A stretch of 64,000 nucleotides of DNA, taken from contig NZ_CP121666.1 of the NCBI RefSeq assembly GCF_029714325.1, positions 4,526,001-4,590,000 on the forward strand. The letters run 5' to 3'. The notes beneath the pieces are model-generated. The model saw only the letters and a program-made list of their open reading frames with translations. It did no database searches and was not told the DNA's origin. The position numbers were made by a program, and so were the translations under genes. The stretch is from Bradyrhizobium sp. CB1717 (GTDB lineage Bacteria; Pseudomonadota; Alphaproteobacteria; Rhizobiales; Xanthobacteraceae). Position 1 is the stretch's first letter; each line of letters opens with the position of its first letter. Positions 25,145 to 35,061 of this stretch are shown one piece after another.

Positions 25145-25573
25145 ATGGCGTTGGCGAAAATGAGCGTGGCGGAGGTCGAGCAGTTTCTCCGTGACGAGTT
25201 TCCCCAGGCCTTCAGTGGCGACGACATCACGATCGAGAGCGCGGACGGCCAGACCTGCCTCCTGCGCCAGCGCTACAGCGAAAGGATGCTGCGGCCGGGT
25301 GGAACCGTGTCAGGCCCGACGCTGATGGCGCTGGCCGATTTCGCGATGTACGTGGTGCTGCTGTCCGCGATCGGCCCGATCGGCCTCGCGGTCACCACCA
25401 ATCTCAACATCAATTTCCTGCGCAAGGGCCAGCCCGGGCAGGACGTGCTCGCCGAGGCGCGGCTGCTCAAGCTCGGCAAGCGCCTGGCGGTCGGGGAGGT
25501 GAACCTCCTATCCGGCACCTCACCCGATCCGATCGCCCATGTCACATCGACCTATTCCATTCCAAATGTTTGA
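25145..25573 (+). CDS. PaaI family hotdog-fold thioesterase
   Basis: 142 aa. Hotdog fold with the usual segments RPGGTVSGPTLMALADFAMY, LAVTTNLNINFLRKGQPG and LAVGEVNL. These enzymes hydrolyse acyl-CoA thioesters in the cytoplasm; the acyl group is unknown. ATG at 25145 follows GGTGGGG; GTG at 25133 is possible. A promoter for the ribosomal genes begins about 75 nt after its end. Confidence 0.88.
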   Translation: MALAKMSVAEVEQFLRDEFPQAFSGDDITIESADGQTCLLRQRYSERMLRPGGTVSGPTLMALADFAMYVVLLSAIGPIGLAVTTNLNINFLRKGQPGQDVLAEARLLKLGKRLAVGEVNLLSGTSPDPIAHVTSTYSIPNV

Positions 25574-25645
25574 GCTTTTTGCAGGTAATATAGCACCGTA
25601 TTTCTAAGCTGTTGATTTTGTGCGTGTAATTTCCGCCTTGAGGCA

Positions 25646-25674
25646 TTGACCGTTGCGCGTCTCTTCTCTAGAAA
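25646..25674 (+). promoter_or_regulatory. Probable sigma-70 promoter of rplM-rpsI
   Basis: TTGACC (25646-25651), a 17-bp spacer and TAGAAA (25669-25674) lie 58 nt before the rplM start. The -35 is strong for an alphaproteobacterium, as expected for ribosomal protein genes. Confidence 0.55.
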
Positions 25675-25731
25675 CCCGCCCAGTCCGGTGCGGTGTTCGC
25701 GCCGATATCTCCCGTCCACGGAAACTCCGAT

Positions 25732-26196
25732 ATGAAAACCTTTTCGGCAAAGCCGGCTGAGGTGACGAAGAAGTGGGTGCTGATCGACGCCAAGGGTCTG
25801 GTCGTCGGCCGTCTCGCCACCATCGTTGCCATGCGCCTGCGCGGCAAGCACCTCCCGACCTACACCCCCCACGTTGATTGCGGCGACAACGTCATCATCA
25901 TCAACGCGCAGCATGCGGTCCTCACCGGTCGCAAGCGCGAGCAGAAGACCTACTACAAGCACACCGGCTATGTCGGCCACGTCAAGGAGCGCACCGCGCG
26001 CCAGATCCTCGAGGGCAAGCATCCCGAGCGCGTGCTCGAGAAGGCCGTCGAGCGCATGATCCCGCGTGGTCCGCTCGGTCGCGTGCAGATGGGCAACCTC
26101 CGTGTCTACGGCGGCGCCGATCATCCGCACGAGGCGCAGCAGCCCGAGAAGATCGATATCGCCAAGTTGAACCGCAAGAACACGAGGGCCGCATAA
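25732..26196 (+). CDS. rplM: 50S ribosomal protein L13
   Basis: 154 aa, normal for alphaproteobacterial L13, an early-assembling large-subunit protein. Clear motifs are [58 protein letters not shown] and [19 protein letters not shown] at 25732 (MKTFSAKP) matches the family start; an upstream in-frame ATG at 25693 does not. It is separated from rpsI by one nucleotide. Confidence 0.98.
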   Translation: MKTFSAKPAEVTKKWVLIDAKGLVVGRLATIVAMRLRGKHLPTYTPHVDCGDNVIIINAQHAVLTGRKREQKTYYKHTGYVGHVKERTARQILEGKHPERVLEKAVERMIPRGPLGRVQMGNLRVYGGADHPHEAQQPEKIDIAKLNRKNTRAA

Positions 26197-26197
26197 C

Positions 26198-26677
26198 ATG
26201 GCCGAATCCATCCAGTCGCTCGACCAGCTCTCGCAGCTCAAGACGGCGGCGGCGCCCGAGGCGCCCAAGCACGAGAAGAAGGTCGACAAGTTCAACCGCG
26301 CCTATGCCACCGGCAAGCGCAAGGACGCGGTCGCCCGCGTGTGGATCAAGCCGGGCGCCGGCAAGGTCACTGTCAACTCGCGCGAGGTCGAGGTCTATTT
26401 CGCCCGTCCCGTGCTGCGTATGATGATCGAGCAGCCGTTCTCGGTGGCCCAGCGTTCGGGCCAGTACGACGTGATCTGCACCGTCGCCGGCGGCGGTCTG
26501 TCCGGCCAGGCCGGCGCCGTCCGTCACGGCATCTCCAAGGCGCTCACCTATTTCGAGCCGGAGCTGCGCTCTGTGCTCAAGAAGGGCGGCTTCCTCACCC
26601 GCGACTCGCGCGTGGTCGAGCGCAAGAAGTACGGCAAGGCCAAGGCCCGCCGGTCCTTCCAGTTCTCGAAGCGTTAA
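26198..26677 (+). CDS. rpsI: 30S ribosomal protein S9
   Basis: 159 aa. S9 sits in the small-subunit head, and its C-terminal tail reaches the P-site tRNA. Seen are [57 protein letters not shown] and the terminal QFSKR. The 25-residue N-terminal extension before the core is typical of alphaproteobacteria. Operon with rplM, ended by the terminator at 26726. Confidence 0.98.
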   Translation: MAESIQSLDQLSQLKTAAAPEAPKHEKKVDKFNRAYATGKRKDAVARVWIKPGAGKVTVNSREVEVYFARPVLRMMIEQPFSVAQRSGQYDVICTVAGGGLSGQAGAVRHGISKALTYFEPELRSVLKKGGFLTRDSRVVERKKYGKAKARRSFQFSKR

Positions 26678-26725
26678 TCGCTTCGGTCGCATTCGCCGCG
26701 AAAGCGGCTTCAATGAGATGCAAAA

Positions 26726-26752
26726 GGGCGCTGATTTTCAGCGCCCTTTTTA
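26726..26752 (+). terminator. Rho-independent terminator of rplM-rpsI
   Basis: GGGCGCTGA (26726-26734) pairs perfectly with TCAGCGCCC (26738-26746) over a TTT loop, followed by six T. Confidence 0.92.
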
Positions 26753-26907
26753 TTGTTCGTTTGTATGCAAATTGACGACGAGTTTCCGGAAAACTTGCGG
26801 ACGCGCGAAAACCTGAATGGAACCCGCGGGACATAGCGTCGCATTCGGAAGGGCGCGCAAATCGGATGTGCCGATCGCGTAACTGCTATGTTTTCAAGGG
26901 GGCCGAC

Positions 26908-28128
26908 ATGATGTCGCTCGATAGCATCACGCTCTATTTGGTTGCCACCATGGTTGCCGCACTGCTCGGCGCCATGATGGTATTCTTTGGCAAGCAGGAG
27001 AACAGTCCTGCGCTGAAATGGTGGGGCACCGCTTATCTGCTCGGTGCTGCCTCCGTCGCGCTGTGGACGGCGGCCGGCGAGAGGCTGGGGCCGCATCTCT
27101 ATCTGGCGTTAAATGCCGTCGGCTTCGTGGCCTGCGGCATGGTGTGGAATGCGGCGCGCGTCTTCCACGGCCGCAAGCCGAACTGGCCAGGCCTCGTGCT
27201 CGGCGCGCTCGCCTGGGTCGCCGCGGTGACGCTGCTCGATCCGACTGCGTCCATGCTGCGCATGATCATCGGCGCCGGCATCGTCTCGGTGTACGCGGCC
27301 GTGACGGCGAGCGAGCTCTGGGTCGAGCGGCGCAAGAGCCTGCAGCGGCGCTGGCCGGCCTTCGTCGTGCCGGTGATGCACGGCTGCGTGCTGATGCTGC
27401 CGATCCTGATCGGCAGCTTCCTGCGGCCGCACGATGCCGGCTTCTCCTCGAGCATCTGGGTCACCGTGTTCGCGGTCGAGCTCGTGCTCTATGCCGTCGG
27501 CACCGTCTTCGTGATCTTCATGCTGGTGTCGGAGCGCACCGTCACCGCGCACCGGACGGCGGCGTCGACCGACCCGCTGACCGGCATGCTCAACCGCCGC
27601 GGCTTCTCCGAAGCCTGCGGCCGCGTGATCGACCGCGAGGCCAAGGCCGGGCGGCCCGTCACCGTGATGATCTTCGACATCGACCACTTCAAGTCGATCA
27701 ACGACCGCTTCGGCCATCCCGCCGGCGACGAGATGCTGAGACTGTTCTCGACCGTGGTCGTCAGCAACTTACGCATCTCCGACCTCTCGGGCCGCATCGG
27801 CGGCGAGGAGTTTGCCGCGCTCCTGCCGTGTTCGCTGGAGGAGGGCGTGCTGGTCGCCGAGCGCGTGCGCGAGGCGTTCGAGACCTCCGGCGTCGTGGTC
27901 GATGAAGGTCCGGTCGACACCACCGTCAGCATCGGCGTCGCCGGCGGCCCGGCCGGCACCGAGCTCGAGGTGCTGCTGGCCTCGGCCGACACCGCGCTCT
28001 ACCAGGCCAAGCGCGGCGGCCGTAACCGCGTCGAGGCGGCGGAGGAGCTGCCGCTGTCGCTGGAGAACTGGCGCCGCCAGAGCGCGGCGCGGGTCGGTGC
28101 GCCGCAGGCGCGTCCGGTCACCGCGTGA
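26908..28128 (+). CDS. Membrane-bound diguanylate cyclase (GGDEF protein)
   Basis: 406 aa. Six to seven hydrophobic segments fill residues 1-210, a MHYT/7TM-like sensory part of unknown ligand. The cytoplasmic GGDEF domain follows: DPLTGMLNRRGFSEA, VMIFDIDHFKSIND, GHPAGDEML, and the active-site loop RIGGEEFAALLP. RISD lies exactly five residues before GGEEF and forms the RxxD inhibitory site, so the enzyme should be active and inhibited by its product c-di-GMP. ATG at 26908 has AAGGGGG upstream; another ATG follows at 26911. It is transcribed alone or with the small gene at 28188. Confidence 0.92.
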   Translation: MMSLDSITLYLVATMVAALLGAMMVFFGKQENSPALKWWGTAYLLGAASVALWTAAGERLGPHLYLALNAVGFVACGMVWNAARVFHGRKPNWPGLVLGALAWVAAVTLLDPTASMLRMIIGAGIVSVYAAVTASELWVERRKSLQRRWPAFVVPVMHGCVLMLPILIGSFLRPHDAGFSSSIWVTVFAVELVLYAVGTVFVIFMLVSERTVTAHRTAASTDPLTGMLNRRGFSEACGRVIDREAKAGRPVTVMIFDIDHFKSINDRFGHPAGDEMLRLFSTVVVSNLRISDLSGRIGGEEFAALLPCSLEEGVLVAERVREAFETSGVVVDEGPVDTTVSIGVAGGPAGTELEVLLASADTALYQAKRGGRNRVEAAEELPLSLENWRRQSAARVGAPQARPVTA

Positions 28129-28187
28129 GCTCGAGGGCGGCCCTGCGGTAATCCGCTGTTTACCAATCGATCCCTACCATTGCGGTC

Positions 28188-28424
28188 ATGGAATCGATCC
28201 GTCGACAGAACCCGCAGGCCGCCCTGATGTCGCTCGAAGCGCAAGCCGCTTCGGCACGCGGCGGCTTCGCCTGCCTGTTCTCGACCGCGGACGAATACGA
28301 GACGGCGCTGATCACCGAGCGCCGTGCGCAGGGCCGCTACACGCAGGGCCGCAGCTATTGGCCGCTCGCGCTATTCATCGGTTGTGCGCTGATCGTGGCG
28401 GGCACGGTCCTGCTGTTTGCGTGA
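28188..28424 (+). CDS. Small membrane protein of unknown function
   Basis: 78 aa. The first 55 residues are polar (ARGGFACLFSTADEYETALI, ERRAQGRYTQGRSYW) and the C-terminus is one membrane helix (PLALFIGCALIVAGTVLLFA). It is not a family I recognise. It begins 60 nt after the diguanylate cyclase gene and is followed by its own terminator at 28451, which supports a real gene. Confidence 0.6.
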   Translation: MESIRRQNPQAALMSLEAQAASARGGFACLFSTADEYETALITERRAQGRYTQGRSYWPLALFIGCALIVAGTVLLFA

Positions 28425-28450
28425 CAGGCCTGCATTTTATGGCCGGGCAG

Positions 28451-28472
28451 GGCGCCGTTTCGGCGCCTTTTT
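28451..28472 (+). terminator. Rho-independent terminator
   Basis: GGCGCCG (28451-28457) pairs with CGGCGCC (28461-28467) across TTT, followed by five T. It ends the transcript carrying the small membrane protein. Confidence 0.88.
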
Positions 28473-28523
28473 CTTTGCCGCCGTCTGCGGTAGACACGGC
28501 CATCAACAAAAAGGGTGGAACCG

Positions 28524-28820
28524 ATGATCACCGAGATCGCGCAAATCGACGTCAAGCCGGGCAGCGAGAAGGATTTTGAGGCCGCCGTCGCCAAGGCCAA
28601 GGCCGCCTTCGGCAGCTCCAAGGGTTTTCACGGCTTCGAGCTGCACAAGTCGATCGAGAAGCCGCAGCGCTACCGGCTGATGGTGAAGTGGGCGACGCTG
28701 GAAAATCACACCGTCGATTTCCGCGGCTCCGAGAATTTCACCGAATGGCGCGGCCTCGTCGGCCAGTATTTTGCCGCGCCGCCGGAGGTCGAGCACACCG
28801 AGACCGTGCTGACCACGTAA
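28524..28820 (+). CDS. Antibiotic biosynthesis monooxygenase (ABM) domain protein
   Basis: 98 aa, a single ferredoxin-like ABM domain: ITEIAQIDVKPGSEKDFEAA, GFHGFELHKSIEKPQRYRLM, KWATLENHTVDFR and FTEWRGLVGQYF. Members act as small cofactor-free oxygenases or heme-degrading enzymes; the role here is unknown. ATG at 28524 follows GGTGGA; GTG at 28515 is an alternative. It converges on the AI-2E-family gene with 6 nt between the stop codons. Confidence 0.85.
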   Translation: MITEIAQIDVKPGSEKDFEAAVAKAKAAFGSSKGFHGFELHKSIEKPQRYRLMVKWATLENHTVDFRGSENFTEWRGLVGQYFAAPPEVEHTETVLTT

Positions 28821-28826
28821 GGCGCG

Positions 28827-29978
28827 TTACGCCGCCTCCGCCAGAGGCGGCGCTTCATACGTCTTGAAATGGTCGATCATGACCTTGGCGATGGCGACCA
28901 GCGGGAGCGCCAGCGCGAGGCCCCAGATTCCGAACACCACGCCGAGCAGGATCTGGAACGCGAACAGCGTCGCCGGCGGGATGTCCAGCGCCTGCCGCTG
29001 CAGGATCGGCGTCAGCACGTAGCTCTCCAGGGCGTGGACGCCCATGAAGAGCAGAAACGCCGACAGCGCCGGGATCCAGCCCGAGGCGAGGCTCGCCAGC
29101 ACCACGACGACGCCGGCGATGATGGCGCCGACGGTCGGAATGAAGGCGAGCAGGCCGGCCTGGATCCCCAGGATGAACGAGCCGGGAATGCCGATGATGG
29201 CGAGCCCGATCCAGGTCACGACGCCGACTGCGATCATCACCACGATCTGCGCGATCAGCCAGCGCTCCAGCGTTTCGCCGATGCGGTCGATGATGAGCGT
29301 GACGCGGGTGCGATGCTTCGCAGGCGCGAGAAACAGCAGGCCGTCGTGATAGACGGCGGGCTGGGCGGCAAAGGCGAGCCCCAGAAACAGCACGATGAAG
29401 ATGTTGCCGACGGCGCTGATCGCGCCGAACAGCAGCTTGAAGGTCTGGCTCACAATCGCCCCGCCGCTGGAAGCGAGCGCGCCTGCGCCCGGCAGGCCGC
29501 CGTGAGGGGCCTGGCTTGGGGCGGGCGTCGAGCCATCGTCGCTGGGTGTGGCGGGAGCGGCACTGCCGAGATCGAACACGCTGGTGTCGATGCCGTGGTT
29601 CTCCAGGAAGGACCGGACGTTGGTGATCTGCGACTTGATGGTCTTGCTGAGCAGCGAGGCCTGCTCGGCGATGGTGGCGCCGCCGAGATAGGCAACGCCT
29701 GCGAGCAGCACCGCAAGGACGAGGCAGACGATCGCGAGCCGCATTGTGTGTGCCAGGTGAACGCGCCGTCCGAGCGCATGGGTCAGCGCGTTGAGGCCGA
29801 CGCCGAGCAGCATGCCGGTGAAGATCAGGAGCAGGGTGGCCGCAAAATGCCAGGTGAAGGCGAGCAGCGCGGTGAACAGCACGACGCCGATGCCGCCGAC
29901 CGAGATCGCCCAGGCCTGATCCCAGGCCTGAGCCAGGTCGGCGCGGGTCCGGGGCCGTTCATCTCTGGAAATGGTCAC
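28827..29978 (-). CDS. AI-2E family transporter (PerM-like permease)
   Basis: 383 aa with seven to eight membrane segments. Family features are the N-terminal paired helices (VLFTALLAFTWHFAATLLLIF), a large extracytoplasmic region, FLGLAFAAQPAVYHDGLLFLAPAKHR, IGETLERWLIAQIVVM and GIPGSFILGIQAGLLAFIPTVGAI, then QRQALDIPP. A Ser/Thr/Pro/Ala insertion (about residues 155-180) widens the external loop. The substrate is unknown; the family name does not prove autoinducer export. The GTG start at 29978 is chosen because AAAGGA lies 6 nt upstream. Confidence 0.87.
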   Translation of the reverse strand: MTISRDERPRTRADLAQAWDQAWAISVGGIGVVLFTALLAFTWHFAATLLLIFTGMLLGVGLNALTHALGRRVHLAHTMRLAIVCLVLAVLLAGVAYLGGATIAEQASLLSKTIKSQITNVRSFLENHGIDTSVFDLGSAAPATPSDDGSTPAPSQAPHGGLPGAGALASSGGAIVSQTFKLLFGAISAVGNIFIVLFLGLAFAAQPAVYHDGLLFLAPAKHRTRVTLIIDRIGETLERWLIAQIVVMIAVGVVTWIGLAIIGIPGSFILGIQAGLLAFIPTVGAIIAGVVVVLASLASGWIPALSAFLLFMGVHALESYVLTPILQRQALDIPPATLFAFQILLGVVFGIWGLALALPLVAIAKVMIDHFKTYEAPPLAEAA

Positions 29979-30256
29979 ATCGGGTCCTTTTCGGAATGCA
30001 GGCGGCCACTCTTTCGCGAAATTCCAGCGGGGATCAAGCGGGGCCCAAGCGGGTCCAAGTGCCGGCCCAATACCGATTTGATGCGTCCGGCCTGAAAGCA
30101 TCAACGCCCCGGGCGCCAAAAGGGGCCATATCCGCGCGCTGGCCCCGCCATTTGCGCGAAAATAGCATTGCCGTCCCGCGATCCCTTCTGTTGAATTTGT
30201 TCCATGCCAGGGGCATGTTTGGAGAATCTTCTTCGGCAAGGAGGTCGGAAGGACAG

Positions 30257-31030
30257 ATGAGAAAGCCGGTCGTCGGCGTGATCGGGAATTCCCATCGCGT
30301 CGAGAATCGATTTCAGGTCCAGATGGTCGGCGAGCGAAACCTGCGCGCCGTGGCCGAGGTGTCCGGCGGCTTGCCGGTGATGTTCGCGGGCTCCCCTGAC
30401 ATCACCGACATCGGGGCGCTGCTCGATACCGTCGACGGCATCATCCTCACCGGCGCGCGGGCCAACGTGCACCCGACCCGCTTCAACGTCGATCCCTGCG
30501 AGAAGCACGAGCCCTACGACATCCATCGCGACGAGGTCGCGCTGGCGCTCTCGGTGGCCTGCGTCGCCCGCGGCGTGCCGCTGTTCGGCATCTGCCGCGG
30601 CCTCCAGGAAATGAACGTCGCCTTCGGCGGCTCGCTGCACCCGGAGATCCGCGAAATCCCGGGCCGCATGAACCACCGCATGCCCCGGCTCGAGAATGGC
30701 GAGATCCACCCCGATCCGACAGTGGTGTTCGCCGACCGTCACGAGGTCGACCTGACGCCGGGAGGCGCCTTTGCCAGAATTCTCGGCTGCGAGAAGATCA
30801 GGGTCAATTCGCTGCACGGCCAGGGCATCCTCGATCCCGGCAAGCGGGTGCTGATCGAGGGCATCGCCGAGGACGGCACCATCGAGGCGATCCGCATCGC
30901 GGAAGCCCCGACCTTTGCGCTCGGCGTGCAATGGCATGCCGAGTACGACCCGCAGCACAATCCCATCAACCGCAAGCTGTTCGAGGCTTTCGGCGCAGCG
31001 CTGGTGGCGCGGCAGAAGGCGGCGGCGTAG
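30257..31030 (+). CDS. Class I glutamine amidotransferase-like hydrolase (PuuD/gamma-Glu-GABA hydrolase family)
   Basis: 257 aa. The nucleophile Cys is in PLFGICRGLQEMNVAFGG, and the His/Glu pair is in GVQWHAEYDP. DGIILTGARANVHPTRF is the family's substrate region. The best-studied member, PuuD, releases GABA from gamma-glutamyl-GABA in putrescine breakdown. No other polyamine gene is nearby, so the substrate is open. GGAAGGA just before ATG 30257 is a strong ribosome site. Confidence 0.9.
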   Translation: MRKPVVGVIGNSHRVENRFQVQMVGERNLRAVAEVSGGLPVMFAGSPDITDIGALLDTVDGIILTGARANVHPTRFNVDPCEKHEPYDIHRDEVALALSVACVARGVPLFGICRGLQEMNVAFGGSLHPEIREIPGRMNHRMPRLENGEIHPDPTVVFADRHEVDLTPGGAFARILGCEKIRVNSLHGQGILDPGKRVLIEGIAEDGTIEAIRIAEAPTFALGVQWHAEYDPQHNPINRKLFEAFGAALVARQKAAA

Positions 31031-31238
31031 CTGCCCCCGTTGGCTCGCAATGAAGGTCGGCGACGTCTGCCGATGCATTCAGTGCGGATTCCCAATCTTC
31101 AACGGAATAAACCAATCAGTAGGAATTGATCCGCTCCGATTTTCGCGGTGATGATTTGTTCTTTGAGAACGAAGTGGAGTCGGATGCAGAACGAAAGCTG
31201 ACGGCTTTCGAGAAGGGTTGCGTCCATACTCTCCAGGC

Positions 31239-32216
31239 TCACGCCGTCCGCTCCATCCGCCGCGCGCGATACGCCTGCGGCGACATCAAGGTCAGCTTGC
31301 GGAATGCCTTGCGAAAGCTGCTCTCATCTTCATAGCCGGCCGTGCGCGCGATGCTCTTGATCGGCTGCGTCGTCGTCTCCAGCAGCGTGCGCGCATGCTC
31401 GACGCGGCGGCGCGTGATGAAGGCTTGCGGCGGCTCGTGCGTGAGCTCCTGAAACTTCCGGTTCAGCGTTCGCTCGCTGAGGCCGAGCGCGCCGGCGAGG
31501 CGCTTGACCGTCATCGGGCTCTTGCCGGTGCGGCGAACCAGGAGATCGGCTTTGGTCAGCAGCGGGTCCTGCGAGAGCAGATAGCCGACGGGCATGAAGA
31601 TCGATTGGCTGCGCTGCGCGGTGTCGATCACGACGTAGTCCGCGCATAGTTTGGCAATTTCTTTCCCATCCACCATCTCGATCAGCCTGAGCAGGAGATC
31701 GACCCACGACATCGGTCCGGCCGCGCAGACGATGCGGTCGGTCGCGGTGATGACGGCGTCGGCCGCGAGGTCGATCGCGGGATGCCGCTGCCGCAGCTCG
31801 CCTTGCAGCCACCAGGTGATGGTGGCGCGGCGATTGTCGAGCAGACCGCTGCCTGCCAGCAGGAATACGCCGCTGCAAAACGCCCCGATCAGACGGCCGT
31901 TCGCATGCTGCTGCCGCAGCCAGGCGCCGGCACGGGCATATTGCGGTTGCAGCCGCGCGGCCGTGACGTGATCGACGAGATTGCCGGGGACGAGGATCGC
32001 ATCGAAGCTGCCGCGTCTGGCGATGGCGCCATCGACCGCGACCATCTGGCCGCCGCCGGCGCGAACGTCCCGGCCGTCGAGCGACAGCGTCTGCCAGCTG
32101 AAGCGGGGCGCTGCGCCGCTTTGCTGCATCACATGATTGGCGAGCGAGAGGACGTCGGCGACGCCGGCGATCGCCGAATGCATGCAACCTTCCAGCGCCA
32201 GAATTGCGAGCTTCAT
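31239..32216 (-). CDS. GlxA family transcriptional regulator (DJ-1/PfpI domain plus AraC HTH)
   Basis: 325 aa. Residues 1-180 form a DJ-1/PfpI-like sensor domain (AILALEGCMHSAIAGVADVL, FDAILVPGN, LIGAFCSGVFLLAGSGLL with the elbow Cys). Residues 225-320 form the AraC-type double helix-turn-helix (RLAGALGLSERTLNRKFQEL, IKSIARTAGYEDESSFRKAF, SPQAYRARR). It is probably an activator responding to a small metabolite. It is divergent from the tautomerase gene (150 bp apart), its likely target. Confidence 0.92.
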   Translation of the reverse strand: MKLAILALEGCMHSAIAGVADVLSLANHVMQQSGAAPRFSWQTLSLDGRDVRAGGGQMVAVDGAIARRGSFDAILVPGNLVDHVTAARLQPQYARAGAWLRQQHANGRLIGAFCSGVFLLAGSGLLDNRRATITWWLQGELRQRHPAIDLAADAVITATDRIVCAAGPMSWVDLLLRLIEMVDGKEIAKLCADYVVIDTAQRSQSIFMPVGYLLSQDPLLTKADLLVRRTGKSPMTVKRLAGALGLSERTLNRKFQELTHEPPQAFITRRRVEHARTLLETTTQPIKSIARTAGYEDESSFRKAFRKLTLMSPQAYRARRMERTA

Positions 32217-32366
32217 GGGACCTCCAGGCAGACGCTGTGATCCTAGCCGATCGCCGCGCCCGCGCGTGGCGGAAATTGCCCGATCTCTGGCTTATCCGCC
32301 ACTGCCTCGCCGGGCCTGCCGGGTCCAAATTCGCCGCGTCGTCACATGACACGATTGGAGAGAGAC

Positions 32367-32621
32367 ATGCCTTACATCACCATTTCCACCGTCCGCGGCA
32401 TCCTGGATGCCGCGCAGAAGAAGACGCTGCTCGAACGGATCACCGACCTGATGGTCGAGGTCGAAGGGCAGGGCAGCCCGGACTTCCGCCGCAACGTCTG
32501 GGTCAGGATCGAGGAGCAGGAGCCCTCGCACTGGTCGCTCGGCGGGATGCAGCCGACGAGCGAGATCATCAAGAGCACGTTCGGTGCGATCGGAGCCGAT
32601 GGCGTGAGGGTGGCACGGTAG
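32367..32621 (+). CDS. 4-oxalocrotonate tautomerase family protein
   Basis: 84 aa. MPYITISTVRG places Pro at position 1 after Met removal, the catalytic base of this family. A conserved Arg occurs in RRNVWVRIEE. Members isomerise enols to ketones in aromatic breakdown, though many have other substrates. GGAGAGAG is just upstream of ATG 32367. Control by the divergent GlxA-type regulator is likely from position alone. Confidence 0.85.
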   Translation: MPYITISTVRGILDAAQKKTLLERITDLMVEVEGQGSPDFRRNVWVRIEEQEPSHWSLGGMQPTSEIIKSTFGAIGADGVRVAR

Positions 32622-32801
32622 CAGCGGCTGGCGCGGGGCGGATCAGTCGTCGTCATGGTCCGCCACTGCCTCTGCTCGACCGATCACATCGCCATCCTGC
32701 ATGGCCTTCCCATTGCGTTGCACAATCGCAACGTTGGTCTCCACGCGCAGCATTGAGGTTCTCGAGAGGAACACCATATCCTCTGCAAGGGAGCCCTTGC
32801 C

Positions 32802-34223
32802 GTGCAGACCATGAAGGCGGCCCTCGTTGCGGCGATCACCGTCGTGGCTTTGACCTGCTGTCTCCTCCCCAGCTCAGCGGAGGAGAGCGGACGTGTGGCA
32901 CTGATTGTTTCGATCGACGGGGCCATTGGCCCGGCGTCAGCCAGCTACGTGAAGGAGGCTTTGGCCAAGGCGAGCGAACGGCGCGCCGAGGTCGTGCTTC
33001 TGAGGATGAACACGCCCGGCGGTCTCAATTCCAGCATGCGCGAGATCATCGCGGATGTGCTCGCCTCGCCGATCCCTGTCGTCGGTTACGTCGCTCCCTC
33101 CGGCGCCCACGCGGCGAGTGCGGGGACCTATATCCTCTATGCGACCCACATCGCGGCGATGGCGCCAGGCACCAATATTGGTGCCGCGACGCCGGTGCAG
33201 ATCGGCGGGCCGCTGCCGGGTCTGCCGGGCGGTGCGCCGGACAAGGGCGGCAAGGACAAGAAGGACGGGGACCAGCAGAGCGAGCCCAAGGATCAGCTCA
33301 AGGATCAGCTCAAGGATCCAATGACGGCGAAGGCGACCAATGATGCGGTCGCTTTCATCCGCAGCCTTGCGGAGCTGCGCGGCCGCAATGTGGACTGGGC
33401 GGAGAAGGCGGTCCGAGAGGCTGCCACGCTCTCCGCCAACGGCGCGCTCGAGGCTCATGCCATCGATCTCGTCGCGCGCGATCAGGCCGAATTGCTGAGG
33501 CAGCTCGACGGCCGTGTGGTGGAGGTTGCAGGCGGCAGGACGCAACGCCTCGCGACGAAGGATGCCGTCGTTGAAGCCATCGACCCCGGACGGATATCCC
33601 GCTTCCTGGCGGTCATCACCGACCCGAACGTGGCGTTCATTCTCCTGATGGTCGGCATCTACGGCCTGATCTTCGAGTTCATGTCTCCCGGTGCCGTCGC
33701 CCCGGGGGTCGTCGGAGCGATCTGCCTGTTGATCGGCCTCTATGCGCTCAATCTGCTGCCGGTCAATTATGCCGGCTTCGCCCTGATGCTGGTCGGGCTC
33801 GTGCTTCTCACGATCGAGGCCTTCAATCCGACCGTGGTGATCGGTCTCGGAGGAATCATCGCTTTCGTGCTGGGAGCCTTGATGCTTTTCAGGGGCGAGG
33901 CGCCTGGCTACCAGCTGTCGTGGTGGGTGATCGGGATCACGACGGCCGTGTTCACCGGCTTTGCGCTCGTCGTGCTTGGTTCACTCCGGCGCATCCGCAA
34001 GGCTCCCGCACTGGTCGGCGCGAAGGCCATGCGAGGCTTGCCCGCGGAGGTTCTCGACTGGAACGGGAACGAAGGTCATGTCTTCGCCCACGGTGAGCGC
34101 TGGCAGGCGCGCGGTGCCGAAACGTTCACGCCCGGAGAGATGGCCGAAGTCGCGGGCATCATCGACCTGACGCTGCTGATACGGCGCCGACCGGCCCGAA
34201 CCGGCGAGGGAGGTACATCATGA
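32802..34223 (+). CDS. NfeD-type membrane serine protease (SppA/ClpP-class)
   Basis: 473 aa from GTG at 32802 (AAGGGAG 8 nt before). A signal peptide ([18 protein letters not shown]) is followed by a ClpP-like protease domain with [29 protein letters not shown] (nucleophile Ser) and a Lys in [10 protein letters not shown]. Then come four membrane segments and a C-terminal OB-fold NfeD domain ([31 protein letters not shown]). Such proteases cut stomatin-like partners at the membrane. A Gly/Pro/Lys/Asp-rich loop of about 35 residues, with a tandem KDQL repeat, is inserted near residues 132-168. The slipin gene overlaps its stop codon, so they are co-translated. Confidence 0.92.
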   Translation: MQTMKAALVAAITVVALTCCLLPSSAEESGRVALIVSIDGAIGPASASYVKEALAKASERRAEVVLLRMNTPGGLNSSMREIIADVLASPIPVVGYVAPSGAHAASAGTYILYATHIAAMAPGTNIGAATPVQIGGPLPGLPGGAPDKGGKDKKDGDQQSEPKDQLKDQLKDPMTAKATNDAVAFIRSLAELRGRNVDWAEKAVREAATLSANGALEAHAIDLVARDQAELLRQLDGRVVEVAGGRTQRLATKDAVVEAIDPGRISRFLAVITDPNVAFILLMVGIYGLIFEFMSPGAVAPGVVGAICLLIGLYALNLLPVNYAGFALMLVGLVLLTIEAFNPTVVIGLGGIIAFVLGALMLFRGEAPGYQLSWWVIGITTAVFTGFALVVLGSLRRIRKAPALVGAKAMRGLPAEVLDWNGNEGHVFAHGERWQARGAETFTPGEMAEVAGIIDLTLLIRRRPARTGEGGTS

Positions 34224-34981
34224 TGCTGGAATATCTGACTTATGCGGCGCTTGCGCTGCTTGTCGTCATGTTTCTATCCCAGGCCATTCGAATCCTTCGC
34301 GAATACGAGCGTGGCGTCGTCTTTACACTCGGCCGCTTTACCGGCGTGAAAGGACCGGGCCTCATCCTCCTCATTCCGGTCGTGCAGCAACTCGTCAAGG
34401 TCGATCTCCGGGTGATGGTGCAGGTGGTGCCGCCGCAGGACGTGATTTCCCGGGACAACGTGTCCGTCAAGGTCAACGCCGTTCTGTACTTTCGCATCGT
34501 CGACCCCGAACGTGCGATTATCAAGGTCGGCGACTACATGGCCGCCACCAGCCAGCTCGCCCAGACCACGTTGCGCTCGGTTCTCGGCAAGCACGAGCTC
34601 GACGAGATGCTCGCCGAGCGCGACAGGTTGAACGCCGATATCCAGGAGATCCTCGACAAGCAGACCGACGTCTGGGGCATCAAGGTCACCGGCATAGAGA
34701 TCAAGGACGTCGATCTCAACGAAACCATGGTGCGCGCGATCGCCAAGCAGGCCGAGGCCGAGCGCTTGCGGCGGGCCAAGGTGATCAATGCAATGGGCGA
34801 GCAGCAGGCTGCTGAAAAGCTCGTCGAAGCCGGCCGGATTCTCGCGCAGGAGCCCCAGGCGATGCAGCTGCGGTATTTCGCAGCTCTCCATGACATCGCG
34901 GGCGAACGGTCGTCGACCGTCGTCTTTCCGCTACCGACGGGTTTGCTCGATCATTTTATGCCACGGCGGGACAACCCATAG
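34220..34981 (+). CDS. Slipin (SPFH/Band 7 protein)
   Basis: 253 aa. One N-terminal membrane helix ([19 protein letters not shown]) precedes the SPFH domain ([65 protein letters not shown]) and a coiled coil ([17 protein letters not shown]). Stomatin-like proteins build membrane rafts and are partners and substrates of NfeD proteases. Its ATG overlaps the nfeD stop (ATGA), and a second ATG follows at 34223. Confidence 0.95.
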   Translation: MMLEYLTYAALALLVVMFLSQAIRILREYERGVVFTLGRFTGVKGPGLILLIPVVQQLVKVDLRVMVQVVPPQDVISRDNVSVKVNAVLYFRIVDPERAIIKVGDYMAATSQLAQTTLRSVLGKHELDEMLAERDRLNADIQEILDKQTDVWGIKVTGIEIKDVDLNETMVRAIAKQAEAERLRRAKVINAMGEQQAAEKLVEAGRILAQEPQAMQLRYFAALHDIAGERSSTVVFPLPTGLLDHFMPRRDNP

Positions 34982-35061
34982 GGAAAGCAGCAGGCTGACC
35001 CATCTTCGGCCTCAATGGGCGTATCGAATGTCGATCCCTACTTAAACGGGAGGACAATTCG

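Noticed and set aside
28831..28851. Hairpin GCCGCCTC / GAGGCGGC as a terminator between convergent genes
   Set aside because: It lies within the coding end of the AI-2E-family gene and has no T-run on either side; kept only as a note.
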